Below, in pieces: positions 52,368-63,493 of a DNA stretch of 64,000 nt. A program made the translations under genes and the position numbers. Source of the DNA: Balanoglossus misakiensis (Eukaryota; Hemichordata); NCBI GenBank assembly GCA_040954595.2, contig CM082590.2:10850001-10914000 (forward strand), in the 5' to 3' direction. Numbering within the stretch: the first letter of the stretch is position 1; every line of letters begins with the position of its first letter. The notes under the pieces were generated by a model that saw only the letters and a program-made list of their open reading frames with translations, was not told the DNA's origin and did not search any database.

Positions 52368-55300
52368 TATCAGCATCATCATCACCACCACTACAACCGC
52401 CATCACCACCAACCCAACCACCACAATCATCATCATGTCATCTTAACAGTGGCTCTGTACACCCTGCAGTTCGAATACTGGAAAGTAATTTCATTTCATC
52501 AGAATCAATGCTCACCATTACAAGTAGTTCTTCCAACTTGTTCATATCCTGCATCACAGGAGCATGTATAGCTGCCCACAACATTATTGCAGTTTTGATC
52601 GCAGAATGACAATGTGGGGTTCAGGTCACGACCTAGCTGACACTCATCAATATCTGAAAACGAGATGATTTACAAGTGTTACAATCCCTTCTGAACTTCA
52701 ACTTTTGTAACATGTGAAACAACTACTGCCCTAAGGGTAGAAAGAAATTTCCTATATATCCACCAATCTGCCTTGAGGGTAGCAATGTCTCTGAGCTGTG
52801 CCCAGAACAAGGTTAGCTCTGATGCCCAACTGTTGAACTGCGTAACTGACTATTTTCAAATAATTTGTGAGGTCATTAGAGCTTTTGTACATTATCATTT
52901 TTACACATTTTCTGTTAGACCAAATGGACAAAATGTAGCATTGATTGAAGGTCTGTATCAACATTTGAGAATAAAAATATTTTACAAGTTATAAGGTTCA
53001 TTTTGTGAATACGACAAGTTGAATATGATGAGTGAAAGGGTTACACTTACCGTAACATTCAAAGCCATTTCCTGACAGACCAGTGGGACAATCGCCACAC
53101 TCAGCTAAGGTACTGGGTGGTGGTAAATCTGTGCATGAAACACCGTAGTAACAGGGGTTGTCTTGGCAAGCATTGAAGTCATTCTCACAATGATCACCGC
53201 TGTACCCGGCTGGGCAGTCACAGGCAACAATCTGTGTAAGATACATTTGTTTCATTATTCTAATCTTGGTATTCTCACAATTATGAATCCTGCTGTATGC
53301 TGACATATAAAACCTTAAATAATCTTGCCCCGAACTATATCCGCGATCTCATTCGGACATATTCTCCTGGTCGCAGGCTTCGTTCAGCTAATAAGAGCCT
53401 TTTATGCACTACAATGTACAAACGTTCTTCATACGGTGGCCGAGCATTCTCTTATGCTGCACCGAAACTCTCTGCCACAAGACATTCGTCAAGCTCCAAG
53501 TTTTAGTATCTTTAAGAAAAGACTGAAGACGCATTATTTCGCAAGAGCATATGGTGTGGGCCAGTGAGCACAAGCGCCTTTGAGTATGACACTTAATTGT
53601 TATAGATACTGGCGCTATACAAATGTCTCTGATTGATTGATTGATTGATTGTATCGTGCTGTTAACAATTATTTTCTTCCAAGACAATCAGTGAGAGAGA
53701 AGGCAAGATTGTGAGGTACTGACCTTGTACTTGTTATTGAGAACATCACTGCCACTGACAGTTGTGTCGTAGTTGCAAACCCCACCGTTGCTGCACTCAC
53801 ATATCTGTACTTCCACAACAAGTATTGATGACACTGAGCCATCTGAGGCTTCAACCTCCAGGGCAAGATCAGTTAAACTACTCGGTGTCCATTGCAATGT
53901 TCCACCTGTCAAAAAGAACATTCGCATTTCCAGAGAATGGATGAGTAGCCCACTTGACGGATGTTTGACAATTTTCTGTGTGTATTTCACATCACTTTTG
54001 TGACTCAATTGTATCCAAATACTTTTTTTACTTGCCCACAAGTCATGTGCATGTTTAAGAACATTGTATCATCAAATCATTTGTGTTTACGTCAGCTATG
54101 CTCTCTGTCAGTGTACCCTCCAACAAAAATAATTCATAAAAGAATTGAGTTCATTTGAGGATTTCTAAAAAATTCTCCGAGTCAGCCCAATACCTTTGCA
54201 TGTAGTGTGGTCACTAGTGAGTCACCAGTGAGTTTGTTGAACCATTGGCGTGTCTTATAGGGTTGGAGGACACATTGGTCTCTGTACACCAATGACGTCA
54301 TATTTGACACACATAATGACTTACTTGTCGGGTTTATTGTTGCTCCACTTGGACTTTGTGACAAACTGAAAACAACAGCATCACCATTCGGATCAACGGC
54401 TGTGTACTGCAGACTGACAGAATTACCAACTTGCGCCTGTAGAACAGATGCTCCATCAATATTTGGTGGGAAGTTTTCTGGTGAAATGAAATGTAATGCA
54501 AATTAGTGTAGTCATATTTGACAGTGCCAATAATCATTTGCTATAGAATTATGAGTTCACTAGAAGAGTACATACCAAGTTGATCAGCGTTTTCCACAAA
54601 ATCTGAGGTTGCTGTTTTGGTTGTCTTTCCAACATCCAAGGATTGGGTTGCCAGAGCATCATACAAACACTGGGTGTTGCCGTCGCATATTGCTTCAGCT
54701 TCTTGAAGATAAGCCGGGTTTTGATTCTGGGATCTTGCGACCAACTCTTCCAGGAAATATGGCACAAAGTCGGGATCGTTCATGGAAGACCAGGAATCGG
54801 TGCCATCGTATGTGAAGAGTGATGTTATGCTTGTCACCATCCCTGTAATGTAAACGCATGTTTCATTGCAACATTATTAAGCTGAAGGTAGTAAATAAAC
54901 ACAACAAACAGAGACACAGTGTTGCAGTAAAACACTGGTCACCTGTAGTGGGGATACAAAAAGATACCCCACTACAGCCGTGTAGGGTGGGTGGGTTTTA
55001 TTAAATTTCAACAACAGGTAACACTGCACGCCGCACTAGCTGTGTGGAATTCGCATGAACGCAGAAAACTAAGTATGCATGTGTACAGACCCTGGCTATA
55101 TTAATATTATAAGCAAGCTTATACCGGTACTACTCATTAAATCAATTGTAAATTTGTGCTGTTTAACACAACAGACCATGTGTTGTTTGTCCTGTGTCAC
55201 ATGTAAATGTCCTCTCATATCAACGGCTAGTCACGCGAGATCTCACAGGGTCTCGTGCAGTTTGGAAACAGGTCTATCATATTCATTTGGCTGTGATGCA

Positions 55301-58300
55301 TACTTCATGTTTTCTGGGAATGCAAATACTTACATGATTGGCCAAAGCGGAACTGGTCTTGCTCAGTGATGTTGCCACCGGATACAGAAGGCTGCAACAG
55401 TTGACCATCTGCCATGGTGAAATCGTCGTCTGTGTCATCATTCCAAACCCCTACAAGCAATTGTGCAACAACACTGGTCAATATGCAAACCATCTCAACT
55501 ATTAGGTTATGAAATGTATTACATCTGTGTGATATTACTGTTACAGATGTGAGCAGCTGTATGATGGATGAATGGATGGATGAATGAATGAATGAATGAA
55601 TGAATGAATGAATGAATGAATGAATGAATGAATGAATGAATGAATGAATGAATGAATGAATGAATGAATGAATGAATGAATATATAGACATAAAATGATA
55701 AATAAAGGACATTTTGGCAGGAAGTAATACATGGCTTTACTTACCAAGAAGACCTTTTGTTTTCCCTTTATAAACTTGGGGTGCACTCAGTACAAAATCA
55801 AACACAGCTTCAACCAAATTTCCCTCGATACCGACGGACACCGAAATTCCGGAGGAGAAGATTGCTAAGACACGTGTTTCGTTACTCTGTCCAGTAGTCG
55901 TACTCAACTTGACGTTATCCAGACCAGAGCTGTACGGATCTAGAATGAAAATGCCAAATGACAATAAACGAATCTTAAAATAAGGCAAAGAGATGGTCCT
56001 GGAGAGATCTGCCATTTGGGGAAACTACTTAGAAATCTATAGAAATTAATATACCAATTCCTCCCTCTGTATTTTGATACACAGTGAAACCTGTCTATTA
56101 AGGACACGGCTCGGACTGGAAAATGTGTCCTTAATAGGGAGGTGTCGTGATTAGAGAGTTGTCCGTAATGACAGGTTTCACTGTATATTTTATGTCTTAC
56201 CTTCACTGAGTAAATCTGTATTGAATTGTACTCCATCGACATACACTAAAATATCTGTGCGATTGTCATTCATTCTCATTTCAATCTGAAATAATCAAAA
56301 TAATATTAATGTTAGTAAAGCGTGAATGGAAACATGCATCACAATTGGAGCTGAAGATGGGTACAGCATAGACTCTGTCACAGCCTACGGTTTGCTACAA
56401 GGCTCTTCACTGACGTGCCCTCAACCGTTTAGCAAAGGAGAAGCCCAATATGGTGTTGTGTGGCGAACCTCTCGCCGGACACACATGCAATCAGACAATA
56501 AACCTGCATGGACGGCGAGAGGGGTTGTGAGACAGTAAAGATGATGTTCCGCTTTCAACAACAAGAATAACACTTACGGTATTTGAGTCGTCCTGTTTGG
56601 CTGCAAAGGCTGAGAATATGGTGGCAGAAATTTCTGTCATGTTGGAAAGCAAGGCTTGAACAGTTCTGCCCTGGAGTTCAAAACGGCCGTCATCAACATC
56701 AACGATGGTGTACTCTCCCAGACCATTAAACGTGTAGGTGATTCCATCTATTGTAGTTAAATGAGGATCTCCAACACACCATGCTGCAGTTATCATACAA
56801 GAAAAGATTTCACTTCTAATCAATGTTCAAGATAAATAAGTATATTCTTCCTTTGTTGAGTGCTGATATTTTCCACACAAAATTTCAAATCAATATTTTT
56901 CCTTTAAAACCAATGTGTCCATATTTTCACTTTACTGGACAGGACTAAACCAGTCGCATAACAGCGTACCAAAGATGCACAAGAGCCAGACATATTCAAA
57001 TGCGATGATGTTTTACAATAGTTGTTGTGTTATTCTGGCTGTTCCAAAAATGTCCAACTCTGGTACTGACAATCATTGGCAGCCATTTTCTACAATTTAT
57101 TCTGATTTCCTGACAGAGATAAAGACAGACACCACAATGGAAGTTCCCTGAGATGCTCATTAAAAAGTTGCACCAGATTTCCATAGGGACCTCACCTGTA
57201 TTGGGGGCAGTGTAATTTGTACAGCTCTCAGACGGTCTCTTCTCTTGATATTTGTCGCAGAATGATTCATCAGTTGAAGCTTCACAGCAGTAATACCTTG
57301 GTAGCAGATCATCCTCTGTAATTATGAGTTCAGAGGAAATGAACTTTGTATTGGTTAATCTTCAAGATTGTGCATGCATTTATGTGCGAGTGTGTGTGTG
57401 TGTACATGGGTATGTGATGTATATGTGCATACATATGTATGAACCGCTATGTATGTACTGTACCAAATATAAAATATATAACTATATAATGTCAGGGAAG
57501 CTTGTACAGTTTCCAAAACTTACCTAGCCACTGCAGATAAGTATCAGAGTCGAAATACGACCCAGCAGTCCAACCACGGAACGGATACTGCCATCTTTCC
57601 TGGAAGCTGCTGGCCAAAACGTTGCTTCCATACCCAGTAATCAAAGAACCATCAGAACGATAGGCACACTGGGAACCAGCTCCACTGTCCAGGTTGTATG
57701 TCAACTCATACATAGCAGATGGTGCTGTAATATAGAAATAACCAAAAGAAGATAGGTAGATATTTATTATTCACTGCAAGGCCTCAGCCCATCACACATT
57801 TGTAGAAAAGAAACATAGAACACTGAGAAGGTCACTGGCAAAAAAAATATGTATGTACACTCTGTGACTCAAAATTTAAGCCATGGACAAAAGCTAGCTC
57901 CATGTTAAACGTGGTAACTCTTCATGTCTTTTAGATGCGTGAAGCAAAAATAATGAAATAAATAACCACGTATACTGTAAAACAGGAATTATTTGCGATA
58001 TCAACAGAGGCAACTATGTCGCGACAATTAATTTTCGCATTCTTATCTCTTAAACAGAGTAAAGTAATGCAATGTAACTGGAAATATAAATTGCACTTCA
58101 GCTGGATATCTACCTTGTCTCTGGCTTATGGCTGTTAATATTCCGGTTGTAAGTCCAACAGTCACTTCACCAGCAGTAAGCGATGCCGGTAAATCCAAGT
58201 ATCCAGTTGTTGCTCCACCGGAAAATAAATTATCCCGCTGGCTCTGAGACAGAGTGCAAGGACAAGATGTGAGGTTTTGATTCCAGGTGATGGGATCCTC

Positions 58301-60447
58301 CTGCAAGTTGTACCAGTTGAGACACATCTGTTTATAATTGATTGTTGACTGAGTGTTGTTTTCGAGTCTCAGCACCCATTGGCCCTGTAACCCTGTATTG
58401 CCGACTTGTTGGTCTGGTCTATAACGCGTGGAAAGGTCTGAGAATTGCTCGTGGAGATTTTCAAACCATCCATCTCCCCAGTTGTAACCGAAGATAACGT
58501 TATTCTCTGCGCGAGTTCTGTAATTCCACAGCATTTCATCTTCTCTGTAGTTGAAGATCGCAAAACTGTAGACACCGTCTGTGGCTAACACAGCTTGGAA
58601 TGTATTGGTCTAAAACAAGAAAATAAATTTCAAAATTAAAAACAATGAATCAATCAATGGAATAATTATACACCAAATGCAAAACCTGTCCAAGCACAAG
58701 CAAGAATGCAAGGCACGTATAAGCAATTAAATAAATTGATGAATTCAATCAATCAATCAACCAAATAAAATGAAAACCTGCAATGCAAATAAAGATCTTA
58801 AAAACCCATTTTCATGTTCCACTCACCGATTCTTGTGTGAAAGTAACATTGAAATCAGCAACCTGGTACCATGTTATTTTGAGAGCCCAGGTCACGTTGA
58901 ATGAATTGCCAGGCTGACCTGAAGAGTAAGAGCTTTGCACTCTGCTATTGATTTCCTCAAATATCTCAGGATTGGTTGCCCGATCATCATAAACCTGAAG
59001 ATAAAAGTTTAAAAAGATGCTGATGAAATCAATCTGTGAAACATGATCGAAACACTGAATTGCACCCCCACCCCCACCCACACGCACAACACCCCTGTAG
59101 CAGTACGAACACTCACCTGGTAATATACTTCACCAACATCAGCATCAGTCATGTCGCTATTTTCCCAGAACACTGCGACCATTGGCACATCGTCGTCAGA
59201 AGTGAATCCATTTTCAGACGGGTAGGGGTATGCATATTTGTCTCCGTTTTCATTGATGAAGATGATCTGGCCATTGTCAGTGAACTGTGGTAACAACAAG
59301 AGAAGATGGGACACCCTCTTCATTGCATTTTTCACTGCAGTCATACAAGGAAACTCGGTCATACGAAATTTAACCTTTCTTTTGGATTGCCATTGATGAC
59401 AAACTACCAACTGCACATCATATAAAATTACCAATGCAAACAGCAAGAGTTTGAAATATCAAACTGCTATGCTTTCAGCAAATCAACTTGGATTGTACAG
59501 GATTCGAACCCATATCAACTGCACCGATTCATGTAACGCGTGAGCCTGCACATAAAATGGCCATGCCAAAGTATGCTAAACCAAGCAATCCAACAATTCA
59601 TCTGGACTGGGCAATGATGGCCTCAGTTGAACTGTTGGCACCCACTAGCAATCTGTCAAGAGGTGATCATTGCCGCAAGAAATGATGTCAATCACATTTA
59701 GTTATGTCGCAGTCCCCCCTTACAAGCGTGGAATCCCCCCCCCCCCCACAAGAAGTGTTCAAATGCTGGATCGACACACTGATATTCTGTGACTGGGTTA
59801 TTCCACTTGAGTCAAAACAGGAGGAGAAGTACTTACATAAAGACTGTAGAAGAAATTACCACCAAATGGAAAGCCAAGCAGTGGAGAGATTGTTCTGGAA
59901 ACAATATCCTCCCATAATCTTGAACTTGCTTCATCGTACGTGCTTCGCAGACGAAGGTCACCAGCAGTGTCGCCGAATGGAAAGAAGATGATTTCTGTGA
60001 AACAGACAGAGACAGTTTAAACCATCAGAATTCATACATGTCTTTGTTTACTGTCATTTATCCAACTGTGAATGATTACTGTGAATGATAATAACACTCT
60101 ATTATACACATTATTCTTTTTGCGGCTATCAATTATCAAGTGATTTTTGGAGGGCTCTCGCATAGTTCGCATAATTTTATTGTTCACAAAAGCTTTCCTG
60201 TTTTACAGTCCCTACCTTTACAGTCAGTACCATCACCTCTGTAGCCGACATAGCATGTACACACATAACCTCCCAGGGTATTTGTGCAGACAGCATTAAT
60301 ATCACAGTTTGCTGAACCTTCTGTACACTCGTTGATATCTGTGTGAAAATAAACATTAATGGTAATGTTTGTTGATAAAGGCCAGATATAATACTCAAAA
60401 TACACCATATTAACAGTCACCACCACCACCAGCATCCTCCTCCTACT

Positions 60448-60478
<31 letters not shown>

Positions 60479-60499
60479 ATCATCATCATCATCACCTCC

Positions 60500-60531
<32 letters not shown>

Positions 60532-63493
60532 AATCATCATCATCATCATCAGCATCATCACCACTATCACCATCTTCCTAACTCAACATTTCAATGTCGT
60601 GTACATTACCTTCATCACAATTAACACCCTGCCATCCAGTCGCACAGTTACATGTATATGCGTTCACTTGATCGATGCATTCACCACCATTCTGGCAAGG
60701 ACTGTCCGCACATTCGTTTATTTCTGTAGGGAAAGGAAGATGTGAGACTTTATATGCTGGAGAGAGAGAGAGAGAGAGAGAGCACTGGTCCCATTGTAGC
60801 AAAATCTATGAAGCTATACAATACAGCAGTTAAAAAATAATTAAAATGATCAACATAAAAAATACCATGAATAGAAGTGATTTTCATGTTTCAATCCTGC
60901 CAAATTAATCAATGTGGGTTGGCCAAGAGATGCACATTATGAAACTCGGGCAGCTTTGGAATTGTTACATACCTGTACAAGAGACAGAGTCGCTTGCCAA
61001 CTCGTAGCCATCATAACAACTGCAATAGTAGCCACGGTCATCTGTGTCTCGATCTGTGTTCGTGCAGTTGTGGTGACAATCATTCAGAGCAGCTTCCGCA
61101 CATTCATTCACATCTGGTGACACAAATTTTCATCAAAGTTCATTGATTAAAAAGAAACAATTATTGAATTAACTTCCAAGTGAATCCACTATTGGACATT
61201 CCTCACACCACTGTTAACCCTCTGTAATTGCTATCAATCGATGCACAGCTAAAGCAAGACTCTGAACAGTTCTGGCACTACAATTAAGAGTGTAACAAGC
61301 TTTACACCCTTTCACCCCCAAATCCCTCTTTAGAGGTCTAACCTTACCCCAGAAAACAATGGGTTTGGACTGAACCATGGTGGTCAAAGGGTTAAAACTG
61401 ATTGCGTTGGGTGCATCCTATATGGCCAGAAAGAGTTGACAATATCACCTTACAAATATTTGATAAGACAACCAGAAAACAATTTTTTTATAGACAGACA
61501 TAGACCAGTGATGCAACCATTGCAATAAATAGTGAACGGACCATGACTTTTTCACCTTCACCCAGGTTGAAGTCTGCTCTAATAACAATCATAGATTTTT
61601 CACTAATTAAACGTTCTTATGACTCACCGTCATTGCACTGGGCTCCAGTCCATCCAGCTGCACATTGACAAGAGTAACCATTAACAAGATCAGTGCAGGT
61701 CCCTCCATTTTGGCATGGAAGAGGTGTGCATTCATCAATTTCTATACAGGCAAAAGGAAAACAATAACAAACAATTTATTACACTGCCCTACTTAGAAAG
61801 ATATTACAGTAAAACCTGTCTAAACCACTCACAACAGAGACTGAAGAAATTGTTTGGTTTGCGCAGGTGTCTGGTTTATAGAGGTTCTTTTAGCGAGTGA
61901 TTTTAAGTGGAAGGGATTGGAAAATGTGTTTGTTATCAACAGGTTTCCAGAATAGACAGGGTTTGGTTTGCTTAGACTGGTTTTTGCTGAGGCTAACAAC
62001 TGCATTTCCATCTTCTACACACACAGAAAATTCCAGTTTTGACAATCAACTGCGTAAATATGCCACATCTTTGATTACCTTGATCGCAGAGTGTTCCTTC
62101 ATAACCACCATCACATGTACATGTGAAATGGTTTAATTCATCTGTGCAGTCACCGTACACACATGGATTGGTACTGCATTCGTTGGTCTCTGAAAAATGG
62201 AAATGATATTAGAAATGTTGACACAAGGCTTTGAGTTTGAGAGCAGTGTGGACAGTGACCTTAAACTACTCCATTTTTTGGCCAAAACATATTCTTACCT
62301 GTTTCACAATAATCCCCTTCATATCCTGCATAGCACTGACAAGTGTATCCCTCCGTCTGGTCAACGCAATGTCCATTCACGCAATCGTTTGATAGGCAAC
62401 CATCAATTTCTGAATAAAAAATTACATAATGAGTATGTATGCATGACTATTAAAGAGAGAGTGAAAAGTGATGGTTGAACAACTATTATTAATTGTTATC
62501 AGTATGAGTGCAACAATAGAGATTGCAACACAAAGCATTACTGGTACACTTTTTTGGACCATCTGAAATGATGAAATGTAAACAATGACAAGCTTAATGA
62601 CATGAAGTCATACCTATGCTAACTATTATATCTGTAACAAGTATGTTGGACTGACTTTCCTACCTATCCAAGTATGTGGACTTACCAAGGCATGTTCTAT
62701 CATCAGCTTGCAATTGGTAACCATTGGGACAATCACAGGAATACGAACCATGAGAATTCACACACTGATGGGAGCAATCGTTTGTAGTGTCGTTGTAACA
62801 CTCGTTGATATCTGTATACAATCAAATTTTGAGCATCATAATAGTTTGTTAATATTTGGATAAGTTAATTAAAGGTATACAGTCACCTCTCAGTTATATG
62901 TTCCTATATATCGTCATTGATTCACCAACAGGATGTACCTGCATAAATTTGATACAGGTGTTAACATCGACCATCATAAAAAATACATACCTTCTGTGCA
63001 ATAGGTGTTGACGTTTTGATTGAGTTTGAAACCACTGTTACATTCACAAGTTTGTTCACCATTCACAACAACACAGGTTCCCGAGAAGCATTCCAGAGCA
63101 CATGATTTTGTTCCTGTAATTTTAATAAATTGTTTACATTGTAAATATCGGTACAGACTGCATAAACATAAGAATGTACAGGTGCCTTAGAATGCTATCT
63201 GCATAGAAATGACATGTCTTCAATAGATACCATGTGTGATGGTCGCAGATAGCGACTTCTCACAAAAGTTCGACTTGCACTTTCAGTCTCAGATAGCCTT
63301 CTGAGGCACCTGTACATAAAATCATAAAAATATACAATATTCTATTACGGTCCTTCTATATTTTGTTATCAGGCCTTACCTGCATTGCATGTTGTGCCTG
63401 TGTATCCCGGGAGACAGCTACATGAATAACCATCCACTTCATCAGTGCAAGTGGCACCATTCTTGCATGGGGAGTTTGCACAGTCGTTGATAT
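44885..63493 (-). CDS. Mucin-4-like EGF-NIDO-AMOP-VWD-EGF membrane protein (5' end beyond right edge)
   Basis: Forty exons traced on the minus strand; every splice phase agrees and the frame stays open for about 2018 residues to the TAA at 44885. Order: nine EGF modules, NIDO, AMOP, VWD, a MUC4-like [16 protein letters not shown] block, a beta-rich spacer, about fifteen EGF modules, one transmembrane helix and a tail of about 140 residues. NIDO-AMOP-VWD together occurs in MUC4 and in invertebrate mucin-like surface proteins. In those families it serves cell-surface or matrix adhesion and protein-protein contacts, and calcium-binding EGFs stiffen the rod. No mucin Thr/Ser/Pro tract is visible in this part. 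Exon blocks are described in the five entries that follow. Signal peptide and N-terminus are outside the window. Confidence 0.92.
46203..46335 (-). mobile_element. LINE/SINE 3' tail with (TGATT)-type repeat
   Basis: On the minus strand GGCGCTCTATAAGTCCCTTT followed by (GATT)n, the tail type seen in L2/CR1-like LINEs and their SINEs. It sits 6 bp upstream of the transmembrane exon. The LINE at 53290 has a related tail. Confidence 0.6.
46430..46668. repeat. (GA)n/(GACA)n simple repeat
   Basis: Purine-rich tract about 240 bp long in the intron just after the exon ending at 46706. Arg/Glu-rich and Ser/Leu-rich open frames here are artefacts. Confidence 0.9.
47106..47256. repeat. (CT)n/(GTCT)n simple repeat
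   Basis: Pyrimidine-rich on the plus strand, a few bases beyond the exon ending at 47263. Confidence 0.9.
47935..48118. repeat. Degenerate (CTGT)n/(CTCT)n tract
   Basis: Imperfect tetranucleotide repeat in the intron between exons 48276-48151 and 47891-47769. Confidence 0.8.
48423..48515 (-). mobile_element. TTAA MITE copy
   Basis: CCCTTTCACCCCCA on one side, GGTGCAAAGGGTTAA on the other, in an intron of the large gene. Confidence 0.7.
49014..49090 (+). mobile_element. Solo arm of the 9533-type element
   Basis: AGGGACAAAGTCTCTCTCGC through TTATATTATTCTACTCATG. Confidence 0.6.
49392..49484 (-). mobile_element. TTAA MITE copy
   Basis: TTAACCCTTTCACCCC at the left end; the right end GGTGAAAGGAGTAA is mutated. 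Confidence 0.7.
49587..49797. repeat. (GT)n repeat with GCAT/GACT interruptions
   Basis: About 210 bp, arranged as imperfect longer units each containing GACTGTGCATG. Confidence 0.9.
50870..51150. mobile_element. Unclassified dispersed repeat fragment
   Basis: Starts CCAGGTTCACACAGGGTAAA, which recurs at 14855-14885; GGCCGGC and TTTGAGACGG motifs recur, inverted, at 18380-18430. No coding capacity. Confidence 0.5.
52285..52436. repeat. (ATC)n/(ACC)n trinucleotide microsatellite
   Basis: About 150 bp, in the intron between exons 52653-52516 and 52161-52033. Confidence 0.9.
53290..53652 (+). mobile_element. 3' end of an L2/CR1-like non-LTR retrotransposon
   Basis: Plus-strand remnant of a reverse transcriptase C-terminus: [38 protein letters not shown], then in the next frame a [10 protein letters not shown] block, so at least one frameshift. 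The 3' tail is TGGCGCTATACAAATG then (TGAT)n. It is inserted antisense in an intron of the large gene. 5'-truncated and dead. Confidence 0.8.
53724..54477 (-). other. Beta-rich spacer exons of the large gene
   Basis: Exons 54477-54325 and 53905-53724. [25 protein letters not shown] and [14 protein letters not shown] suggest one cadherin-like or Ig-like beta-sandwich (putative Ig/dystroglycan type), followed by the start of an EGF ([11 protein letters not shown]). Confidence 0.8.
55563..55682. repeat. (GAAT)n tetranucleotide microsatellite
   Basis: About 30 nearly perfect GAAT units preceded by GGATGAATGGATG. Confidence 0.95.
56081..56184. mobile_element. ~104-bp MITE with ACAGTGAAACCTGTC ends
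   Basis: ACAGTGAAACCTGTCTATTA at the left, GACAGGTTTCACTGT at the right (15-bp near-perfect inverted ends), internal GTCCTTAATAG repeats in both orientations. In an intron of the VWD region. Confidence 0.75.
60420..60565. repeat. (ACC)n/(TCC)n/(ATC)n microsatellite
   Basis: Mixed trinucleotide tract directly downstream of the exon ending at 60610. Confidence 0.9.
61303..61395 (-). mobile_element. TTAA MITE copy
   Basis: ACCCTTTCACCCCCAA at one end, GGTGGTCAAAGGGTTAA at the other. Confidence 0.7.
61806..61970. mobile_element. MITE with ACAGTAAAACCTGTCT end
   Basis: Left end as at 15161; the right part holds GACAGGGTTTGG. Right boundary uncertain. Confidence 0.5.

Larger units (their letters stand above)
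46706..53231 (-). other. C-terminal EGF block of the large gene (15 exons)
   Basis: Exons 53231-53051, 52653-52516, 52161-52033, 51816-51691, 51503-51240 (two EGF modules in one exon), 50772-50638, 50302-50177, 49941-49813, 49244-49122, 48678-48535, 48276-48151, 47891-47769, 47385-47263, 47065-46990 and 46761-46706. Most begin D-I-D/N-E-C, the calcium-binding EGF signature. The last module is split by a phase-2 intron (DGFSCR / [10 protein letters not shown]). Modules at 48276 and 47891 lack the first Asp because they start with a Pro codon completed across the junction. Confidence 0.92.
54576..59994 (-). other. NIDO, AMOP and VWD exons of the large gene
   Basis: Exons 59994-59837 ([23 protein letters not shown]), 59284-59117 ([15 protein letters not shown]), 58994-58827 ([14 protein letters not shown]) and 58609-58114 ([13 protein letters not shown], then AMOP-like [16 protein letters not shown] and SCPC) make NIDO and the start of AMOP. 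Exons 57724-57524 and 57315-57196 ([13 protein letters not shown]) finish AMOP. Exons 56783-56578 ([20 protein letters not shown]), 56285-56201, 55939-55745 (GLLG) and 55450-55334 (DDFTMADG) make VWD. Exon 54842-54576 adds the MUC4-like tail with [15 protein letters not shown]. Confidence 0.9.
60216..63493 (-). other. N-terminal EGF block of the large gene (9 exons)
   Basis: Exons 63493-63380, 63113-62991, 62811-62686, 62409-62299, 62189-62079, 61741-61628, 61113-60973, 60723-60610 and 60338-60216. Each encodes one EGF module with phase-1 ends. Calcium-binding starts (DINDC, DINEC, DVNEC, EINEC) are present in most. Notch-like short modules ([27 protein letters not shown]) alternate with longer fibrillin-like ones ([17 protein letters not shown]). 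Confidence 0.92.

Noticed and set aside
53297-53567. A host gene on the plus strand inside the large gene
   Set aside because: Sequence is the C-terminal tail of a non-LTR reverse transcriptase with a frameshift and LINE-type 3' tail.
56326-56538. A 70-residue plus-strand open frame
   Set aside because: Intronic, with no domain, no paralogue and no splice partner.
59480-59600. Possible tRNA or tRNA-derived SINE on the minus strand
   Set aside because: A perfect B-box-like GGTTCGAATCC is present, but I could not build a cloverleaf or find a proper A box at the right distance.
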